Positions 57,056 to 64,000 of a DNA stretch of 64,000 nucleotides are shown here, piece after piece. Source of the DNA: Alicyclobacillus kakegawensis NBRC 103104 (GTDB taxonomy: Bacteria > Bacillota > Bacilli > Alicyclobacillales > Alicyclobacillaceae); NCBI RefSeq assembly GCF_001552655.1, contig NZ_BCRP01000001.1, positions 1 to 64,000 of the forward strand, written 5' to 3'. The notes under the pieces are model-generated. The model saw only the letters and a list, made by a program, of their open reading frames with translations, did no database searches and was not told the DNA's origin. Each line of letters begins with the position of its first letter. Positions within the stretch are counted from its first letter, which is position 1. The translations under genes and the position numbers were made by a program.

Positions 57056-57180
57056 GTGCCTCAGGGACACGGACAGACCGGCGCGTGGAGTTGTTTGGCT
57101 TCATAGTTCAACCGCTTATGGACTTTAAAAGTTGAATCGGGAAATAGTGAAACCGCCGGTGTCACAGCCCTTCCTGTGCG

Positions 57181-57232
57181 TTGACAATAATGATACAACT
57201 TTGTTGACAATATTATTGTTCGTATGTATTAT
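57181..57232 (+). promoter_or_regulatory. AT-rich promoter of the cupin cluster with a repeated -35 block
   Basis: TTGACA (57204-57209), 17-nt spacer, TATTAT (57227-57232). TTGACAATAATGATACAA at 57181 is repeated in altered form as TTGACAATATTATTG at 57204, giving a 23-bp direct-repeat-like pair that may be an operator. The AT content is sharply above the flanking genes. Confidence 0.7.
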
Positions 57233-57284
57233 TATCATTACTCTAAATAGAAAAATAATAGTGCAATGAAGGAGGAAGACTAGT

Positions 57285-57836
57285 ATGTCCGGAACGCCCA
57301 ATCCGAAGGTAACAACACCCTCGGCCGCTTACTCATCCGCTTACAAGATCATTGATATTCCCGAGCCCTATAAGCATGTTATCGACCGCCACAGTGTCCC
57401 CGGAAAATTTGTCAATTCGCAGGAGAGCCCATGGGTGCCGTTCGGTGAAAACGCTTCCATCCGGCACCTTGCCTTCGATGTGCGCAACAACATTGCCAGC
57501 AACATTCTTTGGATTAAGTCCGGGGGAGTAATCGGCACCCATAAACACAGGGGGACCGTCGTCATGGTGTGCCTGGAAGGCAGTTGCCGGTATCTCGAAT
57601 ATGATTGGGTGGCACATCCCGGAGATTTTATCTATGAAACACCGGGACTTTCCCATACGCTCGTCAGTGACGATCCGAATGGCGTCAAGCTGTTTGGCTG
57701 GCTTCAGGGACCCATCGAGTTTTACGACGAGAACGCCAATTTCTTAGAGACGGTCGATGTCTGGTGGTATATCCACCACTACGAAACCTACTGCCGCGAG
57801 CACGGTATCCCGATCAACCCGCAAATGTATCTCTGA
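57285..57836 (+). CDS. Cupin dioxygenase-like protein (dihydroxyacetophenone dioxygenase type)
   Basis: 183 residues with a single cupin barrel. Metal ligands are in the first motif (GGVIGTHKHRGTVVMVCLEG: His-x-His, then Glu) and the second (FIYETPGLSHTL: His). The layout and length resemble the 2,4'-dihydroxyacetophenone dioxygenase and acetylacetone dioxygenase-like group, Fe(II) enzymes that cleave C-C bonds next to carbonyls. ATG 57285 follows GAAGGAGGAAG. The substrate is not determined; ring or ketone cleavage is inference. Confidence 0.78.
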   Translation: MSGTPNPKVTTPSAAYSSAYKIIDIPEPYKHVIDRHSVPGKFVNSQESPWVPFGENASIRHLAFDVRNNIASNILWIKSGGVIGTHKHRGTVVMVCLEGSCRYLEYDWVAHPGDFIYETPGLSHTLVSDDPNGVKLFGWLQGPIEFYDENANFLETVDVWWYIHHYETYCREHGIPINPQMYL

Positions 57837-58013
57837 TTGGCCAGAACGGTAGCTTCTCCGGTTTATGAATTCGGTTTCAGACCACAAGAACCTCATTTTC
57901 ATTTCATCCGTTCGGGGCTCTCTCCGGGAGGGTGATGCGAACAACGGCCTCTGCAATCCCCTATCCCCTCTCGGGGAGAGAGAAACTGGGCGGTGCAGAG
58001 AGGTGGATTGACT

Positions 58014-59282
58014 TTGCACGTCATAAGACGGCTGTGGTCGTATGAAAACGCTGTCCTGGCAATTCTGTCACTCGGCTGGGGGTTTCTCTTTCTCGAGAGA
58101 CTGGACATCAATTACTTAATGCCCTTTATGGTCAAGGACCTTCATCTGTCCAACGCCCAGGTCGGATTCATCGCGGCTGGTTTTTCATTGACATGGTCGT
58201 TGTCGGGCTATTTCGGAGGGTATGTTGGAGATCTCTTGGGGAAACGCAAGCTGCTCCTCATCATTTGTGTCCTGGCCTTCTCCTTTTTTTCCTTCATCAC
58301 GGGTCTCGCTACAGGCTTTCTTCTCTTGGTCGTGTTCCGAATGGTGATGGGATTGCTGGAAGGACCATTCTTTCCGCTCGGAAGCTCTATACTCCTTGCG
58401 GAATCCACATATTCCCGTCGCGGATTCAATTTAGGGTTTCTCCAAAATTTTTCTTCCAACATATTGGGCGGCATGCTCGGGCCCATCATTATTGTGGCGC
58501 TGGCCACAGCGTTCGGCTGGCGATACACGTTCTTCTTCACCGTCATCCCAGGCATTCTCGTAGCCATCCTTATGTGGCTATTCTTAAGGGAGCCGAACCT
58601 GCTGGCCGACGATTCGCTGGATGCGACGTCGAACGGTAAACAGTCCACGGAGCCAAAGATCAAGCCATGGGTTGTGTTTAAATATCGTAATATTGTGCTG
58701 TGCATGATTATTTCGGTCTGCCTGATCCCCTGGTACACATTGTTGTTCACATATGCTCCACTCTATTTGACACAGGTGCGAGGAATGCCTCCCAACATCA
58801 TGAGCTATGTCATGTCAATAGTCGGCATCAGTGCGGCCGTCTGGGGTTTTGTTGTGCCGACTCTGTCGGACCGGTGGGGCAGGAAGCCGATGATGATTCT
58901 GTTTTGTTTGATCTCCAGCCTGGGACCGTTGTCCATCCTGTATCTGCATGGTCCGCTCTGGCTGCTTATGGTGGTTGTTTTCATTGGATGCGCTGGCCCT
59001 GGACCGATGGCACTCTATATGTCGGTCATTCCCGCAGAGACGGTACCGAGGAGAAATGTTGGAGCAGCGATTGGACTGGCGATGGCCACGGGGGAATTTA
59101 TCGGCGGCGTCGGGATTGTCTCCGCTGGCGGCGTGATGGCGAACCACTTTGGCCTCGTGGCACCCCTGTTGATGTCCACAGGATTCGCGTTGATGGCCAT
59201 GCTCGTCTCCTTCTTCCTCACCGAAACGGCACCGAGACTGCGCGCCAGAATGGAAGTCACAGCGGACGCATTGGTCAACTAA
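58014..59282 (+). CDS. MFS transporter (organic acid/aromatic acid type)
   Basis: 422 residues, 12 predicted transmembrane segments. MFS marks: GYVGDLLGKRKLLL (loop 2-3 motif A) and PTLSDRWGRKPMMIL (loop 8-9). The N-terminus (LERLDINYLMPFMVKDLHLS) resembles the anion:cation symporter group that carries hexuronates and aromatic acids. The start is a TTG at 58014, 7 nt after AGAGGTGG; a GTG at 57993 is possible. Between cupin and MFS lies a CTCTCTCC/GGGGAGAGAG hairpin (about 57919-57983). Likely imports the cupin substrate. Confidence 0.85.
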   Translation: MHVIRRLWSYENAVLAILSLGWGFLFLERLDINYLMPFMVKDLHLSNAQVGFIAAGFSLTWSLSGYFGGYVGDLLGKRKLLLIICVLAFSFFSFITGLATGFLLLVVFRMVMGLLEGPFFPLGSSILLAESTYSRRGFNLGFLQNFSSNILGGMLGPIIIVALATAFGWRYTFFFTVIPGILVAILMWLFLREPNLLADDSLDATSNGKQSTEPKIKPWVVFKYRNIVLCMIISVCLIPWYTLLFTYAPLYLTQVRGMPPNIMSYVMSIVGISAAVWGFVVPTLSDRWGRKPMMILFCLISSLGPLSILYLHGPLWLLMVVVFIGCAGPGPMALYMSVIPAETVPRRNVGAAIGLAMATGEFIGGVGIVSAGGVMANHFGLVAPLLMSTGFALMAMLVSFFLTETAPRLRARMEVTADALVN

Positions 59283-59303
59283 ATCTAAGGAAGGAGCGCC
59301 CAT

Positions 59304-59879
59304 ATGAATCGCTTTGAAGAAGAGATCTATCATTGTACGGACGTGATCACGAAGCTCATCGAGACAACCGAGAATCCGTTACATCGTGCCATCCTCAAGA
59401 ACTACCGCAGGCACATTCACTTGGAAGGTGCGGGGTTGTTTGACGACATCGTGGCGCCCGACATGATGACCGAGGAACCGGTTTATCGCATCAATTGGGG
59501 GAAGCCGAGTGTGATTCGCGGCAAACAAGGCGTCATTGACTTCTATCGGTCCGTAAAAGATGCCGTGATGTGGAATACGGACGACCGGATTGCGGTTGCA
59601 GACTGGGGTTTGTGCGACGAACTCACGTTTAATTTTCTCGTCACAGGCAGGGACCTGACGGAATTGGGAATCGACGTGGAGGACAAAGAAGCCGTTTATC
59701 ACTATCGCACTCGTCAGGCTTTCGTTTGGCCATATGACAAACATGCGAGACTGCAAGGGGAGCACCTCTATGTCGATGCGACCAGCGTTCATGTCGAAAA
59801 GGTCGATCCGGAAGAGGTCATCACCCCGGCTCGAGCAAGAGAAATTCACCTGGAAATCCTCGAAACATTAGAGAAGTGA
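59304..59879 (+). CDS. Unidentified protein, possibly NTF2/SnoaL-like
   Basis: 191 residues, soluble. N-terminal helices (ITKLIETTENPLHRAILKNYRRHIHLEGAG, in part) precede mixed alpha/beta sequence with EEPVYRINWGKPSVIRGKQGVIDFY, reminiscent of NTF2-like folds used by SnoaL-type hydratases and decarboxylases; this is a resemblance, not an identification. ATG 59304 follows AAGGAAGGAG, 22 nt after the MFS gene, so it belongs to the cupin operon and probably acts on the same compound. Confidence 0.6.
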   Translation: MNRFEEEIYHCTDVITKLIETTENPLHRAILKNYRRHIHLEGAGLFDDIVAPDMMTEEPVYRINWGKPSVIRGKQGVIDFYRSVKDAVMWNTDDRIAVADWGLCDELTFNFLVTGRDLTELGIDVEDKEAVYHYRTRQAFVWPYDKHARLQGEHLYVDATSVHVEKVDPEEVITPARAREIHLEILETLEK

Positions 59880-59940
59880 CCGTCCAGAGTGGCGGCAATG
59901 GAATCCTTTGCATCGACTTCACGCTTCCATAAGATGCGGC

Positions 59941-59969
59941 AAGACGCGGCCAAACTCGGGCCGCGTCTT
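59941..59969. terminator. Bidirectional terminator between convergent genes
   Basis: AAGACGCGGCC and GGCCGCGTCTT form a perfect 11-bp stem with a 7-nt loop, between the convergent 59304-59879 gene and the MoeA-like gene. U-runs are weak on both strands. Confidence 0.7.
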
Positions 59970-59977
59970 CACTTCCG

Positions 59978-60967
59978 TTATGCGTTCAACCAGCCGCCCA
60001 CACCGAGCCGGGCAATGTCGTCCTCGGTGATGCGCACGCCGGCGAGCACCCGCGGCAGGAGCACGTCGAACGCCGTCTTCGCGTCGTGGATGACCGCGCC
60101 GGGCAGGCCAAAGACAGCCGTCTGTCCACGGTACCCCAACATCGTCATGGAACCGGGCAACAGCGGCATGCCGTAGCGCACAACTATGTCCACCGCCCGG
60201 CGGATGGCGCCCGGCGAGCGGTCGTCCGGATCGACCGACATGCCCCCGGTCACACAGACGATGCTGGCGCCGCCCTGGCATGCCTCGACAATGGCCGCCG
60301 CAATCGCCTCCACCTCGTCACCAGGAAACACCTGGCTTATCACCTCGACGCCAAAGCGGGCGAACTTCTCGCGCAAAACCGGACCCGACCTGTCGGCGAC
60401 ACGGCCGCTTTGAATCTCGGTGCCGGTGGTGACGATGGCCGCCCGGTGCGGCTGGTACGGGAGCACGTCGATGACTTTCCTGTCGGCGACGGCCGCCGCG
60501 AGCGCCTCCACCCGTTCCACTTTCGCCCGCTCTACCAGCAACGGGATGGGCCGCACCGCGCCAATCGATTCCCCTTCGGCTACATCGACCAAGGGCGTGC
60601 GGGTGATGACCGCGATGTCGGGGATTTTGTTCATCTCGGTGACCGTCTCCACATTCACCCACAAAAGGCCCCGCGTTGCGGCGTACATCGTCACTTTACC
60701 CTCGTGCACCTCGCTCAACCGCACCCCGGGACCGGTCACCGCCTGCGCCATGCGCAGCGCCCCTTCGTTCTCATGCAGCTCATTGTCATCTGGCTCCAGC
60801 ACATAAATGTGGCGCTTGCCCATGTCCAGCAGCCTGGGGATGTCTTCCTCGCGGATGACGTGCCCCAGCTTGAACGCGACGCCCTTGAACTGCCCGGGGA
60901 TAATCTGCGTCAGGTCGTGTGCCAGCACCATGCCGACAGCCTGCTCGACTGGTACCTCCCGCTTCAT
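59978..60967 (-). CDS. Molybdopterin-binding protein (MoeA/MoaB-like domain)
   Basis: 329 residues. The C-terminal half carries the molybdopterin-binding fold (AAIVTTGTEIQSGRVADRSGPVLREKF, then SIVCVTGGMSVDPDDRSPGAIR). The N-terminal half is shorter than in full MoeA. It may act in cofactor insertion or in delivering molybdopterin to a specific enzyme; no molybdoenzyme gene is in the window. ATG 60967 overlaps the MobA-like stop (ATGA) and follows GGAGGTGG. Confidence 0.85.
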   Translation of the reverse strand: MKREVPVEQAVGMVLAHDLTQIIPGQFKGVAFKLGHVIREEDIPRLLDMGKRHIYVLEPDDNELHENEGALRMAQAVTGPGVRLSEVHEGKVTMYAATRGLLWVNVETVTEMNKIPDIAVITRTPLVDVAEGESIGAVRPIPLLVERAKVERVEALAAAVADRKVIDVLPYQPHRAAIVTTGTEIQSGRVADRSGPVLREKFARFGVEVISQVFPGDEVEAIAAAIVEACQGGASIVCVTGGMSVDPDDRSPGAIRRAVDIVVRYGMPLLPGSMTMLGYRGQTAVFGLPGAVIHDAKTAFDVLLPRVLAGVRITEDDIARLGVGGWLNA

Positions 60968-61728
60968 GTGACTCCACCTCCACGCCTCGTTGTGTACTCT
61001 CGCCAAGCTGACAAATCCGCCGGGGTGTGCAGCGGCCGCGTCCACCAAGACGGCCAGCCTTGCGCATCCGCGTCCACGCCGGCCAGGCGCAGACCGGCCA
61101 GCGCCCGCATCAGCCGCGTCTCCCCGCTTGCCGCCGCCGCCCGCCAAATCCGGCCCACGGCCGCACAGTAACACCCAAGGAGCGGCTGCCAACGCCCCTC
61201 TCGTATCACCAGCACCGCATCGCACGCGCGTTTCTCCGACAACACCTGGTAGCGCTTCCACAGAACCTCCAACACGCGCGGCGCCAAGCCCGGCAGATCC
61301 CCCGCCAAAACGAACACCGCATCCTCGACCGCCAGCGTCCCCCCTCCGCAGAGTGCGGCGCCGCAAGGTCCGGCGGCTACCGCGGGACGGACGCCGGGCG
61401 CCGCCCCAGTCGATGCGGCCCCTGGGCCTTCCTCCCCCTCCAGCTGCGGCCACACAGCCGCCAGGGCGGGGAGCGGTCCTTGCTGTGGACGCGCATCGAG
61501 GTGCACGCGGACGTCGGCCAGCCCAGCCAAACGCGCCTGCCGGATGACCGCCGGCACGTCCGCCCCAGGCGCCGCCAGCACCACCACCTCGCGTGCCAAC
61601 GGGCGCACCGCCGCCAACACCGCCCCCAGCACCGTGAGCTGACTTCCCGGCCGCCAGGGCAGCGCCAGTTTGTCCGCTCCCATCCGGCGGCTGGCTCCGC
61701 CTGCTAAGATGAGCGCGCGCGGTTGCAT
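60964..61728 (-). CDS. MobA/MocA-like molybdenum cofactor nucleotidyltransferase
   Basis: 254 residues. The N-terminal ALILAGGASRRMGADKLALPWRPGS is the NTP-transferase signature, and VFVLAGDLPGL holds the metal-binding Asp. The middle contains a low-complexity Gly/Ala/Pro insertion (about residues 95-130). The pair with the MoeA-like gene suggests MPT-cytosine or guanine dinucleotide formation. ATG 61728 lies inside the upstream gene (25-nt overlap). Confidence 0.85.
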   Translation of the reverse strand: MQPRALILAGGASRRMGADKLALPWRPGSQLTVLGAVLAAVRPLAREVVVLAAPGADVPAVIRQARLAGLADVRVHLDARPQQGPLPALAAVWPQLEGEEGPGAASTGAAPGVRPAVAAGPCGAALCGGGTLAVEDAVFVLAGDLPGLAPRVLEVLWKRYQVLSEKRACDAVLVIREGRWQPLLGCYCAAVGRIWRAAAASGETRLMRALAGLRLAGVDADAQGWPSWWTRPLHTPADLSAWREYTTRRGGGVT

Positions 61729-62330
61729 CGCACAACCCCATCCTCCGTAACCAGGATATCGACAGGCTGGTCGAACGGATCGACCGGCCAGGCGGCCGAC
61801 GCCGTCACCTGCACGGAAAACGCGACACCGACACGCAGCGCGCGCACGCCCGGCTGGGCCAGGTAGGTGTCGTAATAGCCGCCGCCGTAGCCCAGGCGGT
61901 AACCCGATTGCGTGTAGGCCACAGCGGGAATGACCAGGACCGACAACTCCGCCGGCGGCGCCACCGGCGCCTCTGCTGGCGGTTCCAAAATATGAAACGC
62001 TCCGGGCGTGAGTTCCCGCTCGTGGGCCACGCGACGGAACGTCATCCGGCGCGGCCCTTCCACGCGCGGATAGGCGACGAGACCACCTCGTTCACGCCAG
62101 GCTGCCGCCACGGGGGATACGTCCGGCTCCCCGCGCATGGCGGCGAAAAAACCGGCCGTGCCCACGCCTTGCTGAATGGGCCGCATCTCTGCCATCACGC
62201 CAGCCAGGCGCTCCTGGATGGCGCGTGCCGCGCGCGCACGCTCGTCCGCGGGCAGGGCCCGCCGCAATTGCAGGAAGCGTTGCCGGGCCGCCGCCTTGTC
62301 CGACTGCATCGGAGTTTGCGCCGTCTGCAT
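61704..62330 (-). CDS. 5-formyltetrahydrofolate cyclo-ligase
   Basis: 208 residues. The C-terminal motif GYRLGYGGGYYDTYLA (ATP and folate loop) and the N-terminal KAAARQRFLQLRRAL are typical of the YgfA/FTHFS-ligase family. Converts 5-formyl-THF to methenyl-THF, feeding the one-carbon pool used by PurN and PurH. ATG 62330 with GGGGTG upstream; an ATG at 62309 has no site. Overlaps the MobA-like gene. Confidence 0.92.
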   Translation of the reverse strand: MQTAQTPMQSDKAAARQRFLQLRRALPADERARAARAIQERLAGVMAEMRPIQQGVGTAGFFAAMRGEPDVSPVAAAWRERGGLVAYPRVEGPRRMTFRRVAHERELTPGAFHILEPPAEAPVAPPAELSVLVIPAVAYTQSGYRLGYGGGYYDTYLAQPGVRALRVGVAFSVQVTASAAWPVDPFDQPVDILVTEDGVVRCNRARSS

Positions 62331-62483
62331 CCCTTTTCACCCCGCAGAGCTTGTGCATCCATTGTACCGCAAACCAGGTTCGCCTTGTCCGGCCGCACGA
62401 AAATTGGTTAAGTAGAAGGGAACGCCGGCTGCGTGCCCGCGTTGCGGCGGCGCGCCGGCGAGACCAAAGGTGGGAGCGCAACG

Positions 62484-64000
62484 ATGATTGTCCTGCAGGC
62501 GAATCAAATCGAAAAACAATACGACGGTCACCCTGTGTTGCGGGGAGCCAATCTCGTCCTGCAAGAGCGGGACAGGGTGGCTTTGATTGGCAAAAACGGC
62601 GCCGGCAAGACCACCTTGCTCCGCATTCTCGTCGGCCTGGAGCCGTGCGACGCCGGCAGCGTCAGCCTCGGCCGCGGGGTCTCCATCGGCTATGTCGCGC
62701 AATATGTGGAGGCGGACGACAGGCAGACGGTGTTTGACTTTGTCGCCGGCGCCTTCGCCGGGCTGCGGCAGCTGGAAGCCGAGATGCGGGCGGCGGAAGC
62801 GCAAATGGCCGATCCGTCCGTCTACGCGGACCCGCTGCGCCTGGAGGCTGTGAGCCAGCGCTACGCGCGCCTGCAACAGGAATTTGAGGAAGCGGGCGGG
62901 TACGCGGTAGAGGCGCGGGTGCGCCGGGTGCTGGACGGCCTGGCGTTTCCCGCCGCGATGCACACCCAGAGCGTGCAGAGCCTGAGCGGCGGACAGAAGA
63001 CGAGGCTGTCGCTGGCGCGGCTGTTGGCCACGGAGCCGGACATCCTTGTGCTCGACGAACCGACCAACTACCTCGATACGGAGCGCTTGTCCTGGCTCGA
63101 ATCGTACCTGGCCGGGTACCCCGGCGCGGTGATCGTGGTCTCGCATGATCGCTACTTTCTGGACCAGGTGGCCACCGTCACGTATGAACTGGCGGACGGC
63201 CGCACGACACGGTACATAGGGAACTACTCCCGCTACATGGAGCAGCGGGCGGAATGGATGGAACAGGCGCAGAAGCGGTACGACGCCCAGCAGCAGGAGA
63301 TTGCCCGCATGGAGGCGTTCATCCAGAAGAACATCGCCCGTGCGTCCACGACCAGACGGGCGCAGAGCCGACGCAAGCTTCTGGAACGGATGGAACGGCT
63401 GGAACCGCCGCGAGCCGACGACAGGCGGATGGGGCTGCGGTTTTCGGCGGCCCGCGCGAGTGGGCGCGATGTGCTGAGGTTGGAGGATGTGGTGGTGGGG
63501 TTTCCGGATCGGCCCCTGGCGGGGCCCATTAACTTGCACCTGCTGCGCGGGCAGCGCCTGGCCATCATCGGCCCCAACGGAATCGGCAAGTCGACGCTGC
63601 TGAAAACCCTCGTCGGGCAAGCCCAGCCGTTGGCGGGGCGCATCCACTGGGGACAGCATGTCCACATCGGGTACTACGACCAGGAGCAAGAAAACTTGGA
63701 CGAGAGCAAAACCGTCTTGGCGCAGATTCACGACGAGTTTCCCAGCCTCGACCTGACCAGCGTGCGCACTGCGTTGGGGAGGTTTCTGTTCCGCGGCGAA
63801 GACGTCCAGCTGCCGGTCGCCGGACTCAGCGGCGGTGAGCGCAGCCGGCTTGCCCTGTGCCGGTTGATGCTGCGTCGGCCCAACGTGCTGGTGTTGGATG
63901 AACCGACCAACCACCTCGACCTGGACAGCCGGGAAGCCCTCGAGGATGCCTTGGCTGACTATGACGGCACGATTCTCTTCGTTTCGCACGACCGTTACTT
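62484..64000 (+). CDS. ABC-F family ATPase (partial, runs off the window)
   Basis: The first 505 residues are seen. Two ABC domains: Walker A GKNGAGKTT and GPNGIGKST, signatures LSGGQKTRLSLARLL and LSGGERSRLALCRLM, and Walker B LVLDEPTNYLD and LVLDEPTNHLD. A charged linker helix lies between them (about residues 255-305). No membrane segments. ABC-F proteins act on the ribosome; the position next to the tat and groESL region matches B. subtilis ydiF. ATG 62484 follows GGTGGGAG. The C-terminus is missing because the window ends. Confidence 0.92.
   Translation, partial: MIVLQANQIEKQYDGHPVLRGANLVLQERDRVALIGKNGAGKTTLLRILVGLEPCDAGSVSLGRGVSIGYVAQYVEADDRQTVFDFVAGAFAGLRQLEAEMRAAEAQMADPSVYADPLRLEAVSQRYARLQQEFEEAGGYAVEARVRRVLDGLAFPAAMHTQSVQSLSGGQKTRLSLARLLATEPDILVLDEPTNYLDTERLSWLESYLAGYPGAVIVVSHDRYFLDQVATVTYELADGRTTRYIGNYSRYMEQRAEWMEQAQKRYDAQQQEIARMEAFIQKNIARASTTRRAQSRRKLLERMERLEPPRADDRRMGLRFSAARASGRDVLRLEDVVVGFPDRPLAGPINLHLLRGQRLAIIGPNGIGKSTLLKTLVGQAQPLAGRIHWGQHVHIGYYDQEQENLDESKTVLAQIHDEFPSLDLTSVRTALGRFLFRGEDVQLPVAGLSGGERSRLALCRLMLRRPNVLVLDEPTNHLDLDSREALEDALADYDGTILFVSHDRY

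Noticed and set aside
57919-57983. CTCTCTCC / GGGGAGAGAG hairpin between the cupin and MFS genes as an attenuator
   Set aside because: Purine/pyrimidine-biased sequence that pairs easily, no U-run and no alternative structure; kept only as a note.

Overview
The window looks like chromosomal DNA of a moderately GC-rich, endospore-forming Firmicute close to Alicyclobacillaceae (Bacillales). The evidence is a Bacillus-type clustered purine operon with purS/purQ/purL, two guanine riboswitches, groES-groEL behind a CIRCE element, a tatA-tatC pair, strong Shine-Dalgarno sequences with many GTG and TTG starts, and small hydrophobic proteins of spore-former type. The family assignment is inference; no rRNA or tRNA gene is visible. 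The gene order ABC-F ATPase / tatA-tatC / groES-groEL / guaA-pbuG / pur genes resembles a well-known Bacillus subtilis neighbourhood, here interrupted by accessory blocks.

1-18.5 kb (mostly minus strand) is purine metabolism. It holds purB, then a guanine riboswitch with a traceable antiterminator/terminator, then the overlapping purC-S-Q-L-F-M-N-H-D genes, followed by a DMT transporter. guaA and pbuG lie upstream, and guaA has its own guanine riboswitch and terminator. Between the two purine blocks sit a plus-strand nitroreductase and small membrane proteins (one DUF5808).

18.6-29.4 kb is a sugar-catabolic operon on the minus strand: ROK repressor, GH4 glycosidase, a complete Opp-type ABC importer (binding protein, two permeases, two ATPases), a Gfo/Idh/MocA oxidoreductase and a NagB-like deaminase, with a decayed methyltransferase gene at the end. 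29.5-33.7 kb carries two small spore-former-type proteins, an amino acid permease and a lone oligopeptide-binding lipoprotein. 33.7-39.4 kb is an acetoin-dehydrogenase-type cluster (acoA, acoB, acoC) with its sigma-54 activator acoR, a -24/-12 promoter and a cre-like site. Next come mntH with three MntR-like boxes, a MoxR / DUF58 / transglutaminase triad, an M23 peptidase, groES-groEL, a DUF421 protein and tatA-tatC.

51.9-60 kb is the least familiar part. A sensor-less sigma-54 activator is divergent from a glutamine-synthetase-like ligase, an APC permease and an acetamidase/formamidase, behind a near-perfect sigma-54 promoter and a palindromic upstream site; together they suggest uptake and gamma-glutamyl activation or hydrolysis of an amine or amide. 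It is followed by a cupin dioxygenase-like protein, an MFS transporter and a small unidentified protein under an AT-rich sigma-A promoter, probably a cleavage pathway for an organic acid or ketone. The window ends with a molybdopterin-binding MoeA-like protein, a MobA-like nucleotidyltransferase, 5-formyl-THF cyclo-ligase and the first 505 codons of an ABC-F ATPase.
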